DNA of 64,000 bases from Pseudomonas yangonensis (GCF_009932725.1 NZ_BLJU01000005.1:372001-436000); one strand, 5' to 3'; positions 1-7,738 are shown, counted from the first letter of the stretch. Numbers and translations: made by a program. The notes: generated by a model from the letters alone, not told the origin.

Positions 1-2
1 AG

Positions 3-2195
3 TCGCAGGAGGTGCAGGGCATGCTCGGCGATCTCCTCAACAATGTGCTGACCGCCATCGTTCTGGTGCTGATCCTGGTGGTGGCGAGCATGGGCATGCG
101 CTCGGCGCTGCTGGTCGGCCTGACCATTCCCGGCGCCTTCCTGACCGGCATCCTGCTGATCTGGATGCTCGGCTTCACCCTCAATATCGTCGTACTGTTC
201 AGCCTGATCCTGGTAGCCGGCATGCTGGTGGACGGCGCCATCGTCGTCTCCGAACTGGCCGACCGCTACCTGCAACAGGGCCAGACGCCTCGTCAGGCCT
301 GGGCCAACGCCGCCACACGGATGGCCTGGCCGGTGATCGCCTCCACCGCCACCACCCTCGTGGTGTTCCTGCCGCTGCTGTTCTGGCCAGGCGTGGTCGG
401 CCAGTTCATGAAGTACCTGCCGGCCACCGTGATTCTCTGCCTGCTGGCATCGCTGGCCATGGCGTTGGTCTTTCTACCCGTGCTCGGCGCCGTCACCGGC
501 GGCCAGGCACGCCCACAAGCGCCCACCGCCAACCGCGCCGGCAACGCCTACCGCAATCTGCTGGCTACCCTACTCAAGCGCCCGGGCCTGACCCTGCTCG
601 GCATGCTGGCGCTGATCGCCCTGATCTACGTTGGCTACGGGCGCTTCAACCATGGCGTGGAATTCTTCCCCGACGTCGAGCCGGAAAGCGCGCAGATCTG
701 GCTACGCGCCCGTGGCGATCTGTCGGTGCAGGAGAAGGACAGCCTGCTCCAGCAGGTGGAAAAGCAGGTGCTCGGCATGCGTGAGGTCAAGGCGCTGTAT
801 GCGCGCTCACTGGCCCAGCCGGAAGGCCAGCAAGGCCAACTCGGCGCCGACGTGATCGGCACATTGCAGTTCCAGTTCGTCGACTGGCACCAACGCCGGC
901 CGGCCAAGGACATTCTCGCCGAAATGAGCCAGCGCACCGCCGGCATTCCCGGCGTCCTCCTGGAGTTCCGCAAGCAGGAACAGGGGCCCACCGACGGCAA
1001 GCCGGTGAAGCTGCAGATCAGCTCGCTGGACCCGGCATTGAGCGAGCAATGGGTCGAACGTATTCGCGGCGAGATGCAGAACCTCGGCGGCTTCGTCGAC
1101 ATCGAAGACGACCGTGCCCTGCCCGGCATCGAGTGGCGCATCAAGGTCGATCGCGAGGCCGCCGCGCGCTTCGGCGCCGACGTGCTCAGCGTCGGCAACG
1201 CGGTGCAGATGATCACCAACGGCCTGAAGCTGGCCACCTACCGGCCCGAGGATGCCACCGACGAAGTCGACATCCGTGTGCGTCTGCCCGGCAATTGGCG
1301 TTCGCTCGATCAGCTCGGCCGTCTGACACTTAATACACCGTCAGGTCAGGTGCCGCTGAGCAACTTCGTCGACCTGCAACCCGCGCCCAAGGTCGGCACC
1401 CTGCGCCGCGTCGACGGCGACCGCACCATCACCCTGCAGGCCGACCTGGCCGAAGGTGCACGCCTGGATGAACGCCTCAAGGCACTACGCGAAACGCTCG
1501 GCGAGGTTCCAGCCGAGGTCAAGGTGAAATTCGCAGGGGAAGATGCCGACCAGCGTGAAGCGGCCACCTTCCTGATGACCGCCTTCGTTGTCGCCATCTT
1601 CCTCATGACGATCATCCTGGTGACCCAGTTCAACAGCCTGTACCAGGCCGCGCTGGTCCTGTCGGCCATCGTCCTGTCCACCGCCGGCGTGCTGATGGGC
1701 CTGCTGGTCAACGGCCAGTCGTTCGGCATCGTCATGGTGGGCATGGGCCTGATCGCCCTGGCCGGCATCGTGGTAAACAACAACATCATTCTGATCGACA
1801 CCTACAACCAGTTGCGCCGCCAGGGCCTGGAGCCGCGCGAGGCGGCGCTGGAAACCGGCAGCCTGCGCCTGCGCCCGGTGCTGCTCACGGCAGTGACCAC
1901 CATCCTCGGCCTGATGCCCATGGTGCTCAGCATCAACGTCGACCTGGTGACGCCAAGCCTCGGCTTCGGGGCGCCCTCGACGCAGTGGTGGACGCAACTG
2001 TCGAGCGCCATCGCCGGCGGCCTGGCCTTTGCCACGGTGCTGACCCTGCTGCTCACGCCCTGCCTGCTGGTGCTTGGCGCCCGCTTCGAACGCCGCCCGC
2101 CACCGCTGGAGAGCTACGACACCGACCTGCTCGACCTACCCGAGCATCTGATCGCACAACGCGCGGACAAGCCGCACCTGCAACGCGCCGACTGA
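3..2195 (+). CDS. RND-family efflux transporter, C-terminal ~730 residues (5' end outside window)
   Basis: Inner-membrane proton-driven multidrug/metal efflux pump of the RND superfamily (AcrB-like). The reading frame is open to the left edge, and the first residues (SQEVQGMLGDLLNNV) match the end of the first porter domain. About 300 N-terminal residues are therefore missing compared with the usual ~1,030. Visible in order: a block of transmembrane helices (residues ~10-160), a large periplasmic porter/docking region (~200-510), then a second helix block (~520-700) with the conserved GIVVNNNIILIDTYN segment. No membrane-fusion partner is inside the window. Substrate cannot be told from sequence. 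Two hairpins follow the stop. Confidence 0.9.
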   Translation, partial: SQEVQGMLGDLLNNVLTAIVLVLILVVASMGMRSALLVGLTIPGAFLTGILLIWMLGFTLNIVVLFSLILVAGMLVDGAIVVSELADRYLQQGQTPRQAWANAATRMAWPVIASTATTLVVFLPLLFWPGVVGQFMKYLPATVILCLLASLAMALVFLPVLGAVTGGQARPQAPTANRAGNAYRNLLATLLKRPGLTLLGMLALIALIYVGYGRFNHGVEFFPDVEPESAQIWLRARGDLSVQEKDSLLQQVEKQVLGMREVKALYARSLAQPEGQQGQLGADVIGTLQFQFVDWHQRRPAKDILAEMSQRTAGIPGVLLEFRKQEQGPTDGKPVKLQISSLDPALSEQWVERIRGEMQNLGGFVDIEDDRALPGIEWRIKVDREAAARFGADVLSVGNAVQMITNGLKLATYRPEDATDEVDIRVRLPGNWRSLDQLGRLTLNTPSGQVPLSNFVDLQPAPKVGTLRRVDGDRTITLQADLAEGARLDERLKALRETLGEVPAEVKVKFAGEDADQREAATFLMTAFVVAIFLMTIILVTQFNSLYQAALVLSAIVLSTAGVLMGLLVNGQSFGIVMVGMGLIALAGIVVNNNIILIDTYNQLRRQGLEPREAALETGSLRLRPVLLTAVTTILGLMPMVLSINVDLVTPSLGFGAPSTQWWTQLSSAIAGGLAFATVLTLLLTPCLLVLGARFERRPPPLESYDTDLLDLPEHLIAQRADKPHLQRAD

Positions 2196-2285
2196 GGCGC
2201 CCAGGCAAGACACGGCAAATCGCCAGGTATCGCCTGGGCTAGATAGCCACGACGGCTAAGGTAGGGGTTGGAGAATTTTTCAAGC

Positions 2286-2347
2286 GCGAGGCGCGCAATG
2301 CGCCTCGCACAAACGACAAAGCCCTCTTCTGGAGGGCTTTGTCGTTT
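2286..2347 (+). terminator. Tandem hairpins and rho-independent terminator after the RND gene
   Basis: A GCGAGGCGC/GCGCCTCGC hairpin (2286-2308) is followed by a perfect 16-bp stem (2311-2326 with 2332-2347; AAACGACAAAGCCCTC arm) and a 5-nt loop. The 3' arm ends in TTT. Probably ends RND-operon transcription. Confidence 0.75.
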
Positions 2348-2382
2348 CCGCTCGCCTCGTATCAGCCAGCGGAAACAATGAA

Positions 2383-2445
2383 CACCGAGCTAACGAAGTG
2401 TGTGGGGTCGGCATCCTGCCTGTTGGCCACTTCGTTAGCCCGGTG
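2383..2445. repeat. Long imperfect hairpin, weakly attC-like
   Basis: CACCGAGCTAACGAAGTG (2383-2400) pairs with CACTTCGTTAGCCCGGTG (2428-2445) with one extra base on one arm; the loop is 27 nt. The AAC/GTT cores at the stem centre recall integron attC sites, but the 7-bp core consensus is only partly met, and there is no cassette or integrase nearby. It may simply be an intergenic palindromic repeat. The rest of 2196-2751 shows no gene. Confidence 0.4.
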
Positions 2446-2751
2446 ATCGGAGAGTAGATCAGGCAGTGGCGTTTTGCCAAGTATCAAGGTGAGACCTGTT
2501 CAGCGACTCTCGAAGCCTGCTCGGTACAATGCAAAGCCCAGCAACAGCTGCGCCCGAAACGAATCTGAAGCAGATCAGGACGAACGTCTACCACTTTTTC
2601 TGCGTAGCAACTGCAACGCTGATATCGATACCGGCAGGCACTATCAACCAAGCCGATAATCCAAATGCACGATAGGCATTCAAATTTCGGGCGCAATCCA
2701 GATAGCCTTGGCCGCGACTGCACCCTTCACATGTCGACAAGCGAGGCATCG

Positions 2752-3597
2752 ATGACTCAATCCACCTACGTACCGCCGAAGGTCTGGCAACACCTGGAGG
2801 CATCCGGCGGCCAGTTCTCCAAAATCAACCGTCCGGTTGCAGGCGCGACCCATGACAAGGAGTTACCGGTCGGCAAGCATCCATTGCAGCTCTATTCCAT
2901 GGCGACACCCAATGGCGTAAAGGTGACCATCCTTCTGGAGGAACTGCTCGCGCAGGGCCATGAGGGCGCCGAATACGACGCCTGGCTCATTCGCATCAGC
3001 GAAGGTGACCAGTTTTCCAGCGGCTTCGTTGGCGTAAACCCGAACTCGAAAATCCCCGCCCTGCTCGACCGCAGCACGGATAAACCCATCCGTGTCTTCG
3101 AGTCAGGTTCGATCCTGCTTTACCTGGCGGAAAAATTCGACGCCTTCCTGCCCAAAGACCCGGCAGGTCGTACCGAAACCCTCAACTGGCTGTTCTGGCA
3201 AATGGGTTCGGCGCCCTACCTGGGGGGCGGTTTCGGGCACTTTTACGTCTACGCCCCGGAAAAGTTCGAATACGCCATCAACCGCTTCACCATGGAAGCC
3301 AAGCGCCAACTCGACGTCCTCAACCAGCGGCTCGCCAATAACCGCTATCTGGCCGGCGACACTTACACCATCGCCGATATCGCCGTATGGCCCTGGTATG
3401 GCGAACTTGTGAGAAACAACGTCTACTCGGCCGCGGAATTCCTCGCCGTTCACGAATACCCGCACGTTCTGCGCTGGGCCGAAGAAATCGCCGGGCGCGA
3501 GGCCGTGCAACGCGGCAGGCGAGTCAACCGCACCTGGGGCGATGAATCGGAACAAGTGCCCGAGCGGCATCAGGCTTCTGATCTGAACACTATCTGA
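2752..3597 (+). CDS. yghU: Glutathione-dependent disulfide-bond oxidoreductase (YghU/YfcG-type GST)
   Basis: Cytosolic GST-fold protein of the nu class (281 aa) that reduces disulfides using glutathione. Recognised from near full-length similarity to E. coli YghU: INRPV near residue 30, LPVGKHPLQLYS, a thioredoxin-like N-domain with VNPNSKIPAL and FESGSILLYLAEKF, and an all-helical C-domain with NWLFWQMG, GGGFGHFY, INRFTMEAKR and ADIAVWPW. The ATG at 2752 was chosen because the protein then begins like YghU (MTQSTYVPPKVW). In-frame starts at 2665 and 2731 would add an unconserved extension. Single-gene unit with its own terminator. Confidence 0.93.
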   Translation: MTQSTYVPPKVWQHLEASGGQFSKINRPVAGATHDKELPVGKHPLQLYSMATPNGVKVTILLEELLAQGHEGAEYDAWLIRISEGDQFSSGFVGVNPNSKIPALLDRSTDKPIRVFESGSILLYLAEKFDAFLPKDPAGRTETLNWLFWQMGSAPYLGGGFGHFYVYAPEKFEYAINRFTMEAKRQLDVLNQRLANNRYLAGDTYTIADIAVWPWYGELVRNNVYSAAEFLAVHEYPHVLRWAEEIAGREAVQRGRRVNRTWGDESEQVPERHQASDLNTI

Positions 3598-3644
3598 GGC
3601 GGGAAAGCGATCGCGAATCCCGAAGCGCTCCCCAGCCGAGAAAC

Positions 3645-3679
3645 AAAGCCCCGGATCGCTATGCGATCCGGGGCTTTTT
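3645..3679 (+). terminator. Rho-independent terminator after yghU
   Basis: A 15-bp stem (AAAGCCCCGGATCGC arm at 3645-3659) with a 3-nt loop and a closing T-run. Clear intrinsic terminator. Confidence 0.9.
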
Positions 3680-4012
3680 GCTGTGACATAAGATATGACT
3701 TACTCCAGCAGGACTAACGCCGGTGCGGTGCAGATCGCCGCAACTCATGATCGACAATTGAGAATGGGGCCTCGCCCCCCACCTGATTACACCCAGCCTC
3801 ATCCCTCAAACTTCGTCCGCCCAATTTCCGCGAACGCAATAAAAGGATACCAAGGCAGATTGGTGTGAAAAGTAAATCTCTTAAAAACAGCGCCAAGCAT
3901 TATTACAGCGCCGAAGTGCGTCAGGTCAGCTGGTATCGATGGCAACATCAGATCACTCCGCGGTAATCAAGAGCCGCAGCTTGCACGATAGCGTTATGCC
4001 TGCTCATGCATT
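3680..4012. other. Intergenic stretch without a convincing gene
   Basis: No open frame here has a ribosome site or coding-like composition on either strand. It marks the junction between the backbone and the decayed insertion to the right. Confidence 0.5.
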
Positions 4013-4480
4013 TTGCACTCCGCACCAGCGGTCGAAACCCAGGCAAAGCCAGAAAATACAGGGCCTGAACAATCGACGCAGCCTGGCATAAATCCTGCCA
4101 TTGGACTCGAACCAGAATTATGGAGTTCACTCGTCATGGAACACGCTATCCGTTGTTTGAACGAAAGTTTCCCTGGGCATGAAGTTGCATTCAAGTCGCG
4201 TCCCGACGGCAAGCTGCTAGTGTCTCTCAGCCAAAATGGCAAGAGCCTCTACATGAAGGCAATTGACCCGTGCACACTCCTGCATGAGCGAGATTTGAGA
4301 TCGTTGATCAATGAGTTCAATCTCAGCCGGAAATCAGCCAACGGAACCATTCGCAAGGAAGATATCTATGAGCAGTTACTGCAAAGCGCTCTTCCTACCT
4401 TTAGCGGAAGCCCAATCAACCCGACCGCGGCGAAAATGATCTGGATAAAACGTGAAGGAAGGCCTACCACGCACCGCTAG
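4013..4480 (+). CDS. Conserved-looking hypothetical protein (155 aa)
   Basis: Not recognised. The frame opens with TTG at 4013. The region from Met at 4136 onward (MEHAIRCLNESFPGHEVAFK...) is the part that looks protein-like, with regular charged/hydrophobic alternation, so the true start may be there. The C-terminus is basic (IKREGRPTTHR). No signal peptide or membrane segment. It sits alone between the backbone and a decayed integrase, consistent with accessory DNA. The antisense frame at 3994-4242 is judged a shadow. Confidence 0.5.
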   Translation: MHSAPAVETQAKPENTGPEQSTQPGINPAIGLEPELWSSLVMEHAIRCLNESFPGHEVAFKSRPDGKLLVSLSQNGKSLYMKAIDPCTLLHERDLRSLINEFNLSRKSANGTIRKEDIYEQLLQSALPTFSGSPINPTAAKMIWIKREGRPTTHR

Positions 4481-4659
4481 ATGCTAGGAATGGCCTGAAT
4501 TAGCCCTGAATTTCCGGTCTCTGCCGATTTGCGAACGCGGCCAACCGATCAGAAAGTCGATCAGGTCGCGCGCACATTTCTGAGTTTTTAGATGCCGCAG
4601 GCCCCGCGGCTGCCATTTCACGTATTACAGATGCACCTCTCGTGCGGTAGTCAGGAAAT

Positions 4660-5484
4660 ACCGGCGCGCCATTCATAGATTCGCCCGCACCCTGAGCGAT
4701 GGTGAGACAAGGCGTCGCCTGCTGGATACGTTGGCCAAGAGCTGGGCGACCCGGTGGCCATCAAGATGACCGCAACGAGTACGCCGAATATCGAACCCAA
4801 GCCATCAAAGCCGGTGCCAATCCGAACCTTGAACAACCGCCTGGGCTACCTGCGCTCAGTCTTCAACGTACTGCACCAGCTCAGCGAAATCGACTACGCC
4901 AATCCGCTGGCTCGCGTCCGTCCTCTGCGTCTGCAGGAGAAGGAATTGGCCTACCTGACCGATGGCCAGATAGAGACGCTGTTCTCCACCATTCACCGTT
5001 ATTGCAGGACGCCCCATGTCGCCATGGTCGCTGCCATCTGCTTGGCTACAGGTGCTCGTTGGGGTGAGGCTCAGGCACTGACGCCCGACCGGGTACGCAA
5101 CCAATTGGTTACGTTCGTGAACACCAAAGGCAAGCGTGTCCGCTCGATCCCCATCGCCTTGGAGCTGGAACAACAGATACACCGGCACTTTAAGCAGCAT
5201 GGCCAGTTCAGCAACTGCCTGAACAGCTTCGACAAGGCATTGGGCGAGTCCCGTTTGCCGGTGCCTGCTGGCCAGTCATCACACGTGTTACGGCACACCT
5301 TCGCCAGCCACTTCGTCATGAACGGCGGCAATATCTCACCCCGCAGAAAATCCTGGGTCATACCACCTTGGCCATGTCCATGCGCTACGCGCACCTCGCG
5401 CCCGATCACCTGCAGGATGTTGTCAGATTCGGACCGGCTAGCGATCACCAACGATTTCTCGGCGTCATCACCCCGGCCGGCTGA
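4660..5484 (+). pseudogene. Frameshifted tyrosine recombinase (phage-type integrase) remnant
   Basis: Site-specific recombinase decayed by several frameshifts. Fragments read in order: LSDGETRRRLLDTLAK (4684-4735), EYAEYRTQAIKAGA in a second frame (~4778-4822), then NNRLGYLRSVFNVLHQLSE through SHVLRHTFASHFVMNGGNI in the 4754 frame. After a shift near 5336 comes LGHTTLAMSMRYAHLAPDHL, ending at TGA 5482-5484. The catalytic elements survive across the frames (Arg in TGARWGEA, H-x-x-R in HVLRHTFAS, H in LGHTT, Tyr in MRYAHL), so it is a broken full gene and not a chance ORF. It is only distantly similar to the intact integrase at 39911 and implies an older integration at this locus. Confidence 0.85.
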
Positions 5485-5520
5485 ATGCTTTCCTGTGCCA
5501 GGTGCTTAGCTTAAGATGCA

Positions 5521-5540
5521 TACAACGTATATACGTTGTA
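5521..5540. promoter_or_regulatory. Perfect 20-bp palindromic operator before the toxin-antitoxin pair
   Basis: TACAACGTATATACGTTGTA is its own reverse complement and lies 30 bp upstream of the antitoxin ATG. It is the expected place for autorepression by the ribbon-helix-helix antitoxin and its toxin complex. Confidence 0.75.
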
Positions 5541-5569
5541 GATACAGCTAAGACATGAGGTGACTCACC

Positions 5570-5845
5570 ATGGCCAAAGAAGCCGTTTTCAATCTGAAGC
5601 TTGAACCCGAGTTGCGCGAAGGCTTCATGGCTGCCGCTCAAGCTGCACACCGGCCCGCCTCTCAGGTCATGCGTGACCTTATGCGCGACTTCATTCGCCA
5701 GCAGCAACAGGCCAAAGAGCATGATGAATTCGTGCAACGCAAGGTCGCTGCTGCCAGGGCATCGGTAGAGGCTGGTCGTGGCCGATCCAATGACGATGTA
5801 GAAGCTGAATTCGCCGCTCGCCGTGCTAAGGCCCTGGGTCACTGA
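5570..5845 (+). CDS. Type II antitoxin, ParD/RelB-like
   Basis: 91-aa DNA-binding antitoxin of a type II toxin-antitoxin pair. It begins AVFNLKLEPELREGFMAAA, a ribbon-helix-helix start (one beta strand, then helix), followed by an acidic/basic helical tail (residues ~45-91) that would wrap the toxin. Starts after GAGGTGACTCACC. Its stop overlaps the toxin start (TGATG), giving translational coupling. Expected to autoregulate through the palindrome at 5521-5540. It lies in the decayed insertion outside the main island. Confidence 0.85.
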   Translation: MAKEAVFNLKLEPELREGFMAAAQAAHRPASQVMRDLMRDFIRQQQQAKEHDEFVQRKVAAARASVEAGRGRSNDDVEAEFAARRAKALGH

Positions 5846-6078
5846 TGCAGGTTATTTGGACGCCCGAGGCCTTGCAGGATCGTCTGGATATCTGGGAGTA
5901 CATCGCCACTGAAAACCCTCGCGCTGCCGTGCACATGGACGAGCTATTCAGTGCTGCTGCAGCCTCACTGGCTGACTTTCCCGACAAGGGCAGGCTGGGT
6001 TTGGTCGCCGGTACTAGAGAGCTGATCCCTCACGAGAATTACCGTCTGGTCTATCAGGCTGAGCGTGAAGCAGTCTGA
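5845..6078 (+). CDS. Type II toxin, RelE/ParE superfamily, shortened by an in-frame TGA
   Basis: 77-aa RelE/ParE-fold toxin (MQVIWTPEALQDRLDIWEYI..., then TRELIPHENYRLVYQ). The frame stops at TGA 6076-6078 and then continues in register for 16 codons (ILALVHVARMWPPIQG) to TAG at 6127-6129, which is exactly the normal C-terminal strand of this family. A Trp usually occupies the stop position (AVWILALVHTARxWP), so TGG to TGA is the simplest explanation. The lost strand carries residues needed in RelE/ParE toxins, so the product is probably inactive unless TGA is read through. Translationally coupled to the antitoxin. Confidence 0.85.
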   Translation: MQVIWTPEALQDRLDIWEYIATENPRAAVHMDELFSAAAASLADFPDKGRLGLVAGTRELIPHENYRLVYQAEREAV

Positions 6079-6190
6079 ATTCTCGCCCTGGTACACGTCG
6101 CCAGGATGTGGCCGCCGATCCAGGGCTAGCTGCAGTCTCTAGCCGCTTTCGACACTTCTTCGACACCTTGCATGCCGCAGATAGCAAAAA

Positions 6191-6218
6191 CCCCCGAAAC
6201 TCTAGGAATTTCAGGGGC
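6191..6218. terminator. Hairpin next to attL
   Basis: CCCC-GAAA arms pair with TTTC-GGGG with internal mismatches. It mirrors the position of the terminator beside the right-hand attachment site (41294-41328), so it may be tRNA-flank sequence carried by an earlier integration. Confidence 0.5.
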
Positions 6219-6230
6219 TTAGGCTTGAGA

Positions 6231-6256
6231 TATGGCGGGAAGATAGGGATTTGAAC
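6231..6256. repeat. attL: 26-bp direct repeat copy of the tRNA-Ser 3' end
   Basis: Identical over 26 bp to 41331-41356 (begins TATGGCGGGAAGATAGG, ends TTTGAAC). At the right copy this is the acceptor/T-arm end of tRNA-Ser including CCA. Identity stops after position 6256. Confidence 0.92.
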
Positions 6257-6348
6257 GCTGCCTACTGCACGTCCACGCCGCTCCAAGCATCGCTACAGCC
6301 CAGTGAATCCGGCGTCTGCTGGTTTGGGAAGGTTTGCAGCGGCCTGGA

Positions 6349-6388
6349 TTTTGCCCCCAGTTTTGCCCCCAAAATACGCGGGGCAAAA
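6349..6388. repeat. TTTTGCCCCC repeat/hairpin at the island's left end
   Basis: Two TTTTGCCCCC copies (6349-6358, 6361-6370) followed by the inverted GGGGCAAAA (6380-6388). The same motif occurs two to three times just after the integrase stop at 41231-41262, next to the same GGTTTGGGA words. This suggests either end-specific recombinase sites or the tail of a lost second integrase. The stretch 6257-6631 otherwise shows no gene. Confidence 0.55.
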
Positions 6389-6390
6389 AT

Positions 6391-6505
6391 GCATCAGTTG
6401 ATCCCTAGGGAAGGCGTATACCCCATTCTCCAAAAGGGACAAACCGTTTGCGGCTACGACTGCACCTAATAGACTCATACTATCATCAGGGCCTTACCCC
6501 ATTTC
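6391..6505. repeat. Diverged repeat unit (partner at 15156-15275)
   Basis: Word-by-word similarity to 15156-15275: GGGAAGGCGTAT.CCCATTCTC against GGGAAGCGTCTATTCCATTCTC, and CATCAGGGCCTTaCCCC against CATCAGGGCCTTTCCCC. The two are too diverged for a recent duplication. Function unknown. Confidence 0.5.
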
Positions 6506-6631
6506 AGCCACCTAGGCAGCCATGATTCAAAAGCTGCCGCTCAACGGTGTCTACCAAACTAGGGCGATTCAGGCCCGCATTATTAGGCGGGTGTACCGAG
6601 TGCGATTTTCCGCTCTCGGAGGCGACTACCC

Positions 6632-6985
6632 CTAAGCCGCTTCAGCGCGTCGCTTGTTCAAGCCGTCACGCCAGGCCTTGAGTGCTTCCAAGTCCTGACG
6701 CAGCTCTGGCTCCTCCGGAATAAACACAGGTATCTCGCTCGATTGACTGTGCTCGTAGCAGCTGTACTTGGTCATCAGCGTATCAATCAGTTCGCAGTCC
6801 TTTGGCTCAATGTCCTGGACAGCATGCAGCCGGTTATCGGTAGTAATGCTACGCCGGTGTCTGGCCACCAATGCAGCAATGTCCGTCGCCCCCAGTTCTC
6901 CATTTTTCAGAAGTCTGTCAGCGGCCTCTTGCAGCCAGTCATTTTGCTTAAGCAGCCATGTACGAATCTCTGCCTGGACATCCAC
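6632..6985 (-). CDS. Hypothetical protein, possible truncated N-terminus of an AAA ATPase
   Basis: 117 aa. The N-terminal ~45 residues (WLLKQNDWLQEAADRLLKNG, then ATDIAALVARH) resemble the short helical lead-in found at the start of large AAA-type ATPases in accessory regions; that family call is tentative. No Walker motif follows. The last ~30 residues (PEEPELRQDLEALKAWRDGL...) look like the tail of something else, so the gene may be an internal-deletion fusion. First gene inside attL. Function not assignable. Confidence 0.55.
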   Translation of the reverse strand: MDVQAEIRTWLLKQNDWLQEAADRLLKNGELGATDIAALVARHRRSITTDNRLHAVQDIEPKDCELIDTLMTKYSCYEHSQSSEIPVFIPEEPELRQDLEALKAWRDGLNKRRAEAA

Positions 6986-7204
6986 TGTATTCCCTCCCTG
7001 ATGGTAGCCAATGGCAAAAAGCTATCAGAGCCAGCAAGGCGGAGCTAGACCATTTACAGATGTGGACTACCCCCGCTCCGGTAGACATCCCCGGCCATTT
7101 GGCAGCCATGGAGAGCTCTGCTGTTGTAAGTCCTGCGCCGCCTTCTACTCCGTCAGGTCATGCAAACAGGCATGCCGGGAGCATAAAAAGCATCACTCTG
7201 AACC

Positions 7205-7223
7205 TAGTATACCGAGTATACTA
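7205..7223. promoter_or_regulatory. 19-bp palindrome TAGTATAC-N3-GTATACTA, operator candidate
   Basis: Perfect 8-bp arms around CGA. It lies 21 bp upstream of a consensus -35 element for the small-RNA unit. An identical-arm copy with TTT in the centre lies at 32194-32212, near the start of another cargo block. Confidence 0.65.
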
Positions 7224-7244
7224 AATAATTTTCATTATCATCTA

Positions 7245-7273
7245 TTGACAGCTCAAGGGAGGGTTCGTAAGAT
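7245..7273 (+). promoter_or_regulatory. Sigma-70-type promoter of the CRISPR-repeat-like RNA
   Basis: TTGACA (7245-7250), 17-bp spacer, TAAGAT (7268-7273). The -35 is perfect and the -10 matches 4/6. Predicted transcript start near 7280. Confidence 0.65.
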
Positions 7274-7290
7274 GAAAGTGTTCTCGCAAC

Positions 7291-7402
7291 CTTCACTGCC
7301 CTTGAGGCAGCTTAGAATGAGACAACGCAAAGCCTTCGGCCTGAGCGAGATCCGAAAGGATCAACTGCTTCACTACTTCACTGCCGTATGGCAGCTTAGA
7401 AA
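7291..7402 (+). CRISPR. Pair of degenerate type I-F repeats, 57 nt apart
   Basis: Repeat 1 (7291-7318, 28 nt) and repeat 2 (7376-7402, 27 nt) share CTTCACTGCC...GGCAGCTTAGAA. Compared with the canonical I-F repeat as recalled (GTTCACTGCC, 5-nt loop, GGCAGCTTAGAAA), repeat 1 differs at the first and last bases and three loop bases. Repeat 2 differs at the first base and has a 4-nt loop. The 57-nt interval is not the usual 32-nt spacer and contains its own hairpins, so this is probably not a working adaptive array. Confidence 0.55.
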
Positions 7403-7460
7403 AAGGTGTTGGAAGCCTTGGCTTACAACCCTATTTCCCCACTAAAGTGGGGGTGTGTTC

Positions 7461-7490
7461 AAAACCGCCTTCGGGCGGTTTTGTCGTTTT
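7461..7490 (+). terminator. Rho-independent terminator of the small RNA
   Basis: AAAACCGCC-TTCG-GGCGGTTTT stem with a UUCG tetraloop followed by GTCGTTTT. Strong intrinsic terminator. Confidence 0.85.
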
Positions 7491-7637
7491 GGCGGCGCGT
7501 ATAACGGGCGCCTTTTTCAATCATCCCCTGCTCAAGACCTTTCCCGTTCCACCTTCGCCCTCAACAGCTTTAAGCCCGCAATCATTTAAGATGGATCGAC
7601 ATCTGAACCTCCCTGGTTCCGATTGCGCAATTGCACC

Positions 7638-7738
7638 CATCTGACCAGTCCATTGCATTGGCACTGACCACCGTGTGCATCTGACTTGACCACCGGACAG
7701 CAGCGATGCAACAGGCAGAAAACGGCCAGTAGCGGACA
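7638..7738. repeat. Inverted repeat A, transposon-end-like (partner at 12740-12840)
   Basis: Its reverse complement matches 12740-12840 over ~100 bp at close to 90% identity by eye, including a 28-bp shared run around GGTGGTCAAGTCAGATGCAC. It abuts the LysR stop codon. The two copies face each other across the cargo block and look like insertion-sequence ends without a transposase. Confidence 0.7.

Larger units (their letters stand above)
7280..7490 (+). ncRNA. Small structured RNA with two type I-F CRISPR-like repeats; candidate RNA anti-CRISPR
   Basis: A ~210-nt unit bounded by a strong promoter and an intrinsic terminator, with no convincing ORF. Predicted helices in order: repeat-like CTGCC-CTTGA-GGCAG (7296-7310), GATCC-GAAA-GGATC (~7350-7363), repeat-like CTGCC-GTAT-GGCAG (7381-7394), GTTGGAAGCC/GGCTTACAAC (~7407-7429), CCCCACT-AA-AGTGGGG (7437-7452), and the terminator hairpin. 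The two repeat-like elements keep the sequence and stem that Cas6f (Csy4) binds. No cas gene is in the window. Known biology: solitary CRISPR repeats on phages and plasmids can sequester Cas6/Cas7 as RNA anti-CRISPRs. That this RNA does so is inference. Alternatives: a decayed mini-array, or a regulatory RNA. Confidence 0.6.

Noticed and set aside
4096..4121. tRNA T-arm-like word GGTTCGAGTCC on the minus strand
   Set aside because: Stem pairing fails and no other tRNA arms are present; it lies inside a plausible coding frame.
7291..7402. Interpretation as a functional type I-F CRISPR array
   Set aside because: Only two degenerate repeats, a 57-nt structured interval in place of 32, no leader-repeat series and no cas genes in 64 kb.
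7011..7445. 144-codon frame with a Cys-rich segment (ELCCCKSCAAF...) overlapping the small-RNA unit
   Set aside because: It has no ribosome site, and its last third runs through the promoter, both CRISPR-like repeats and hairpins. The Cys-rich part might be a relic of a gene, but it cannot be supported as a CDS.
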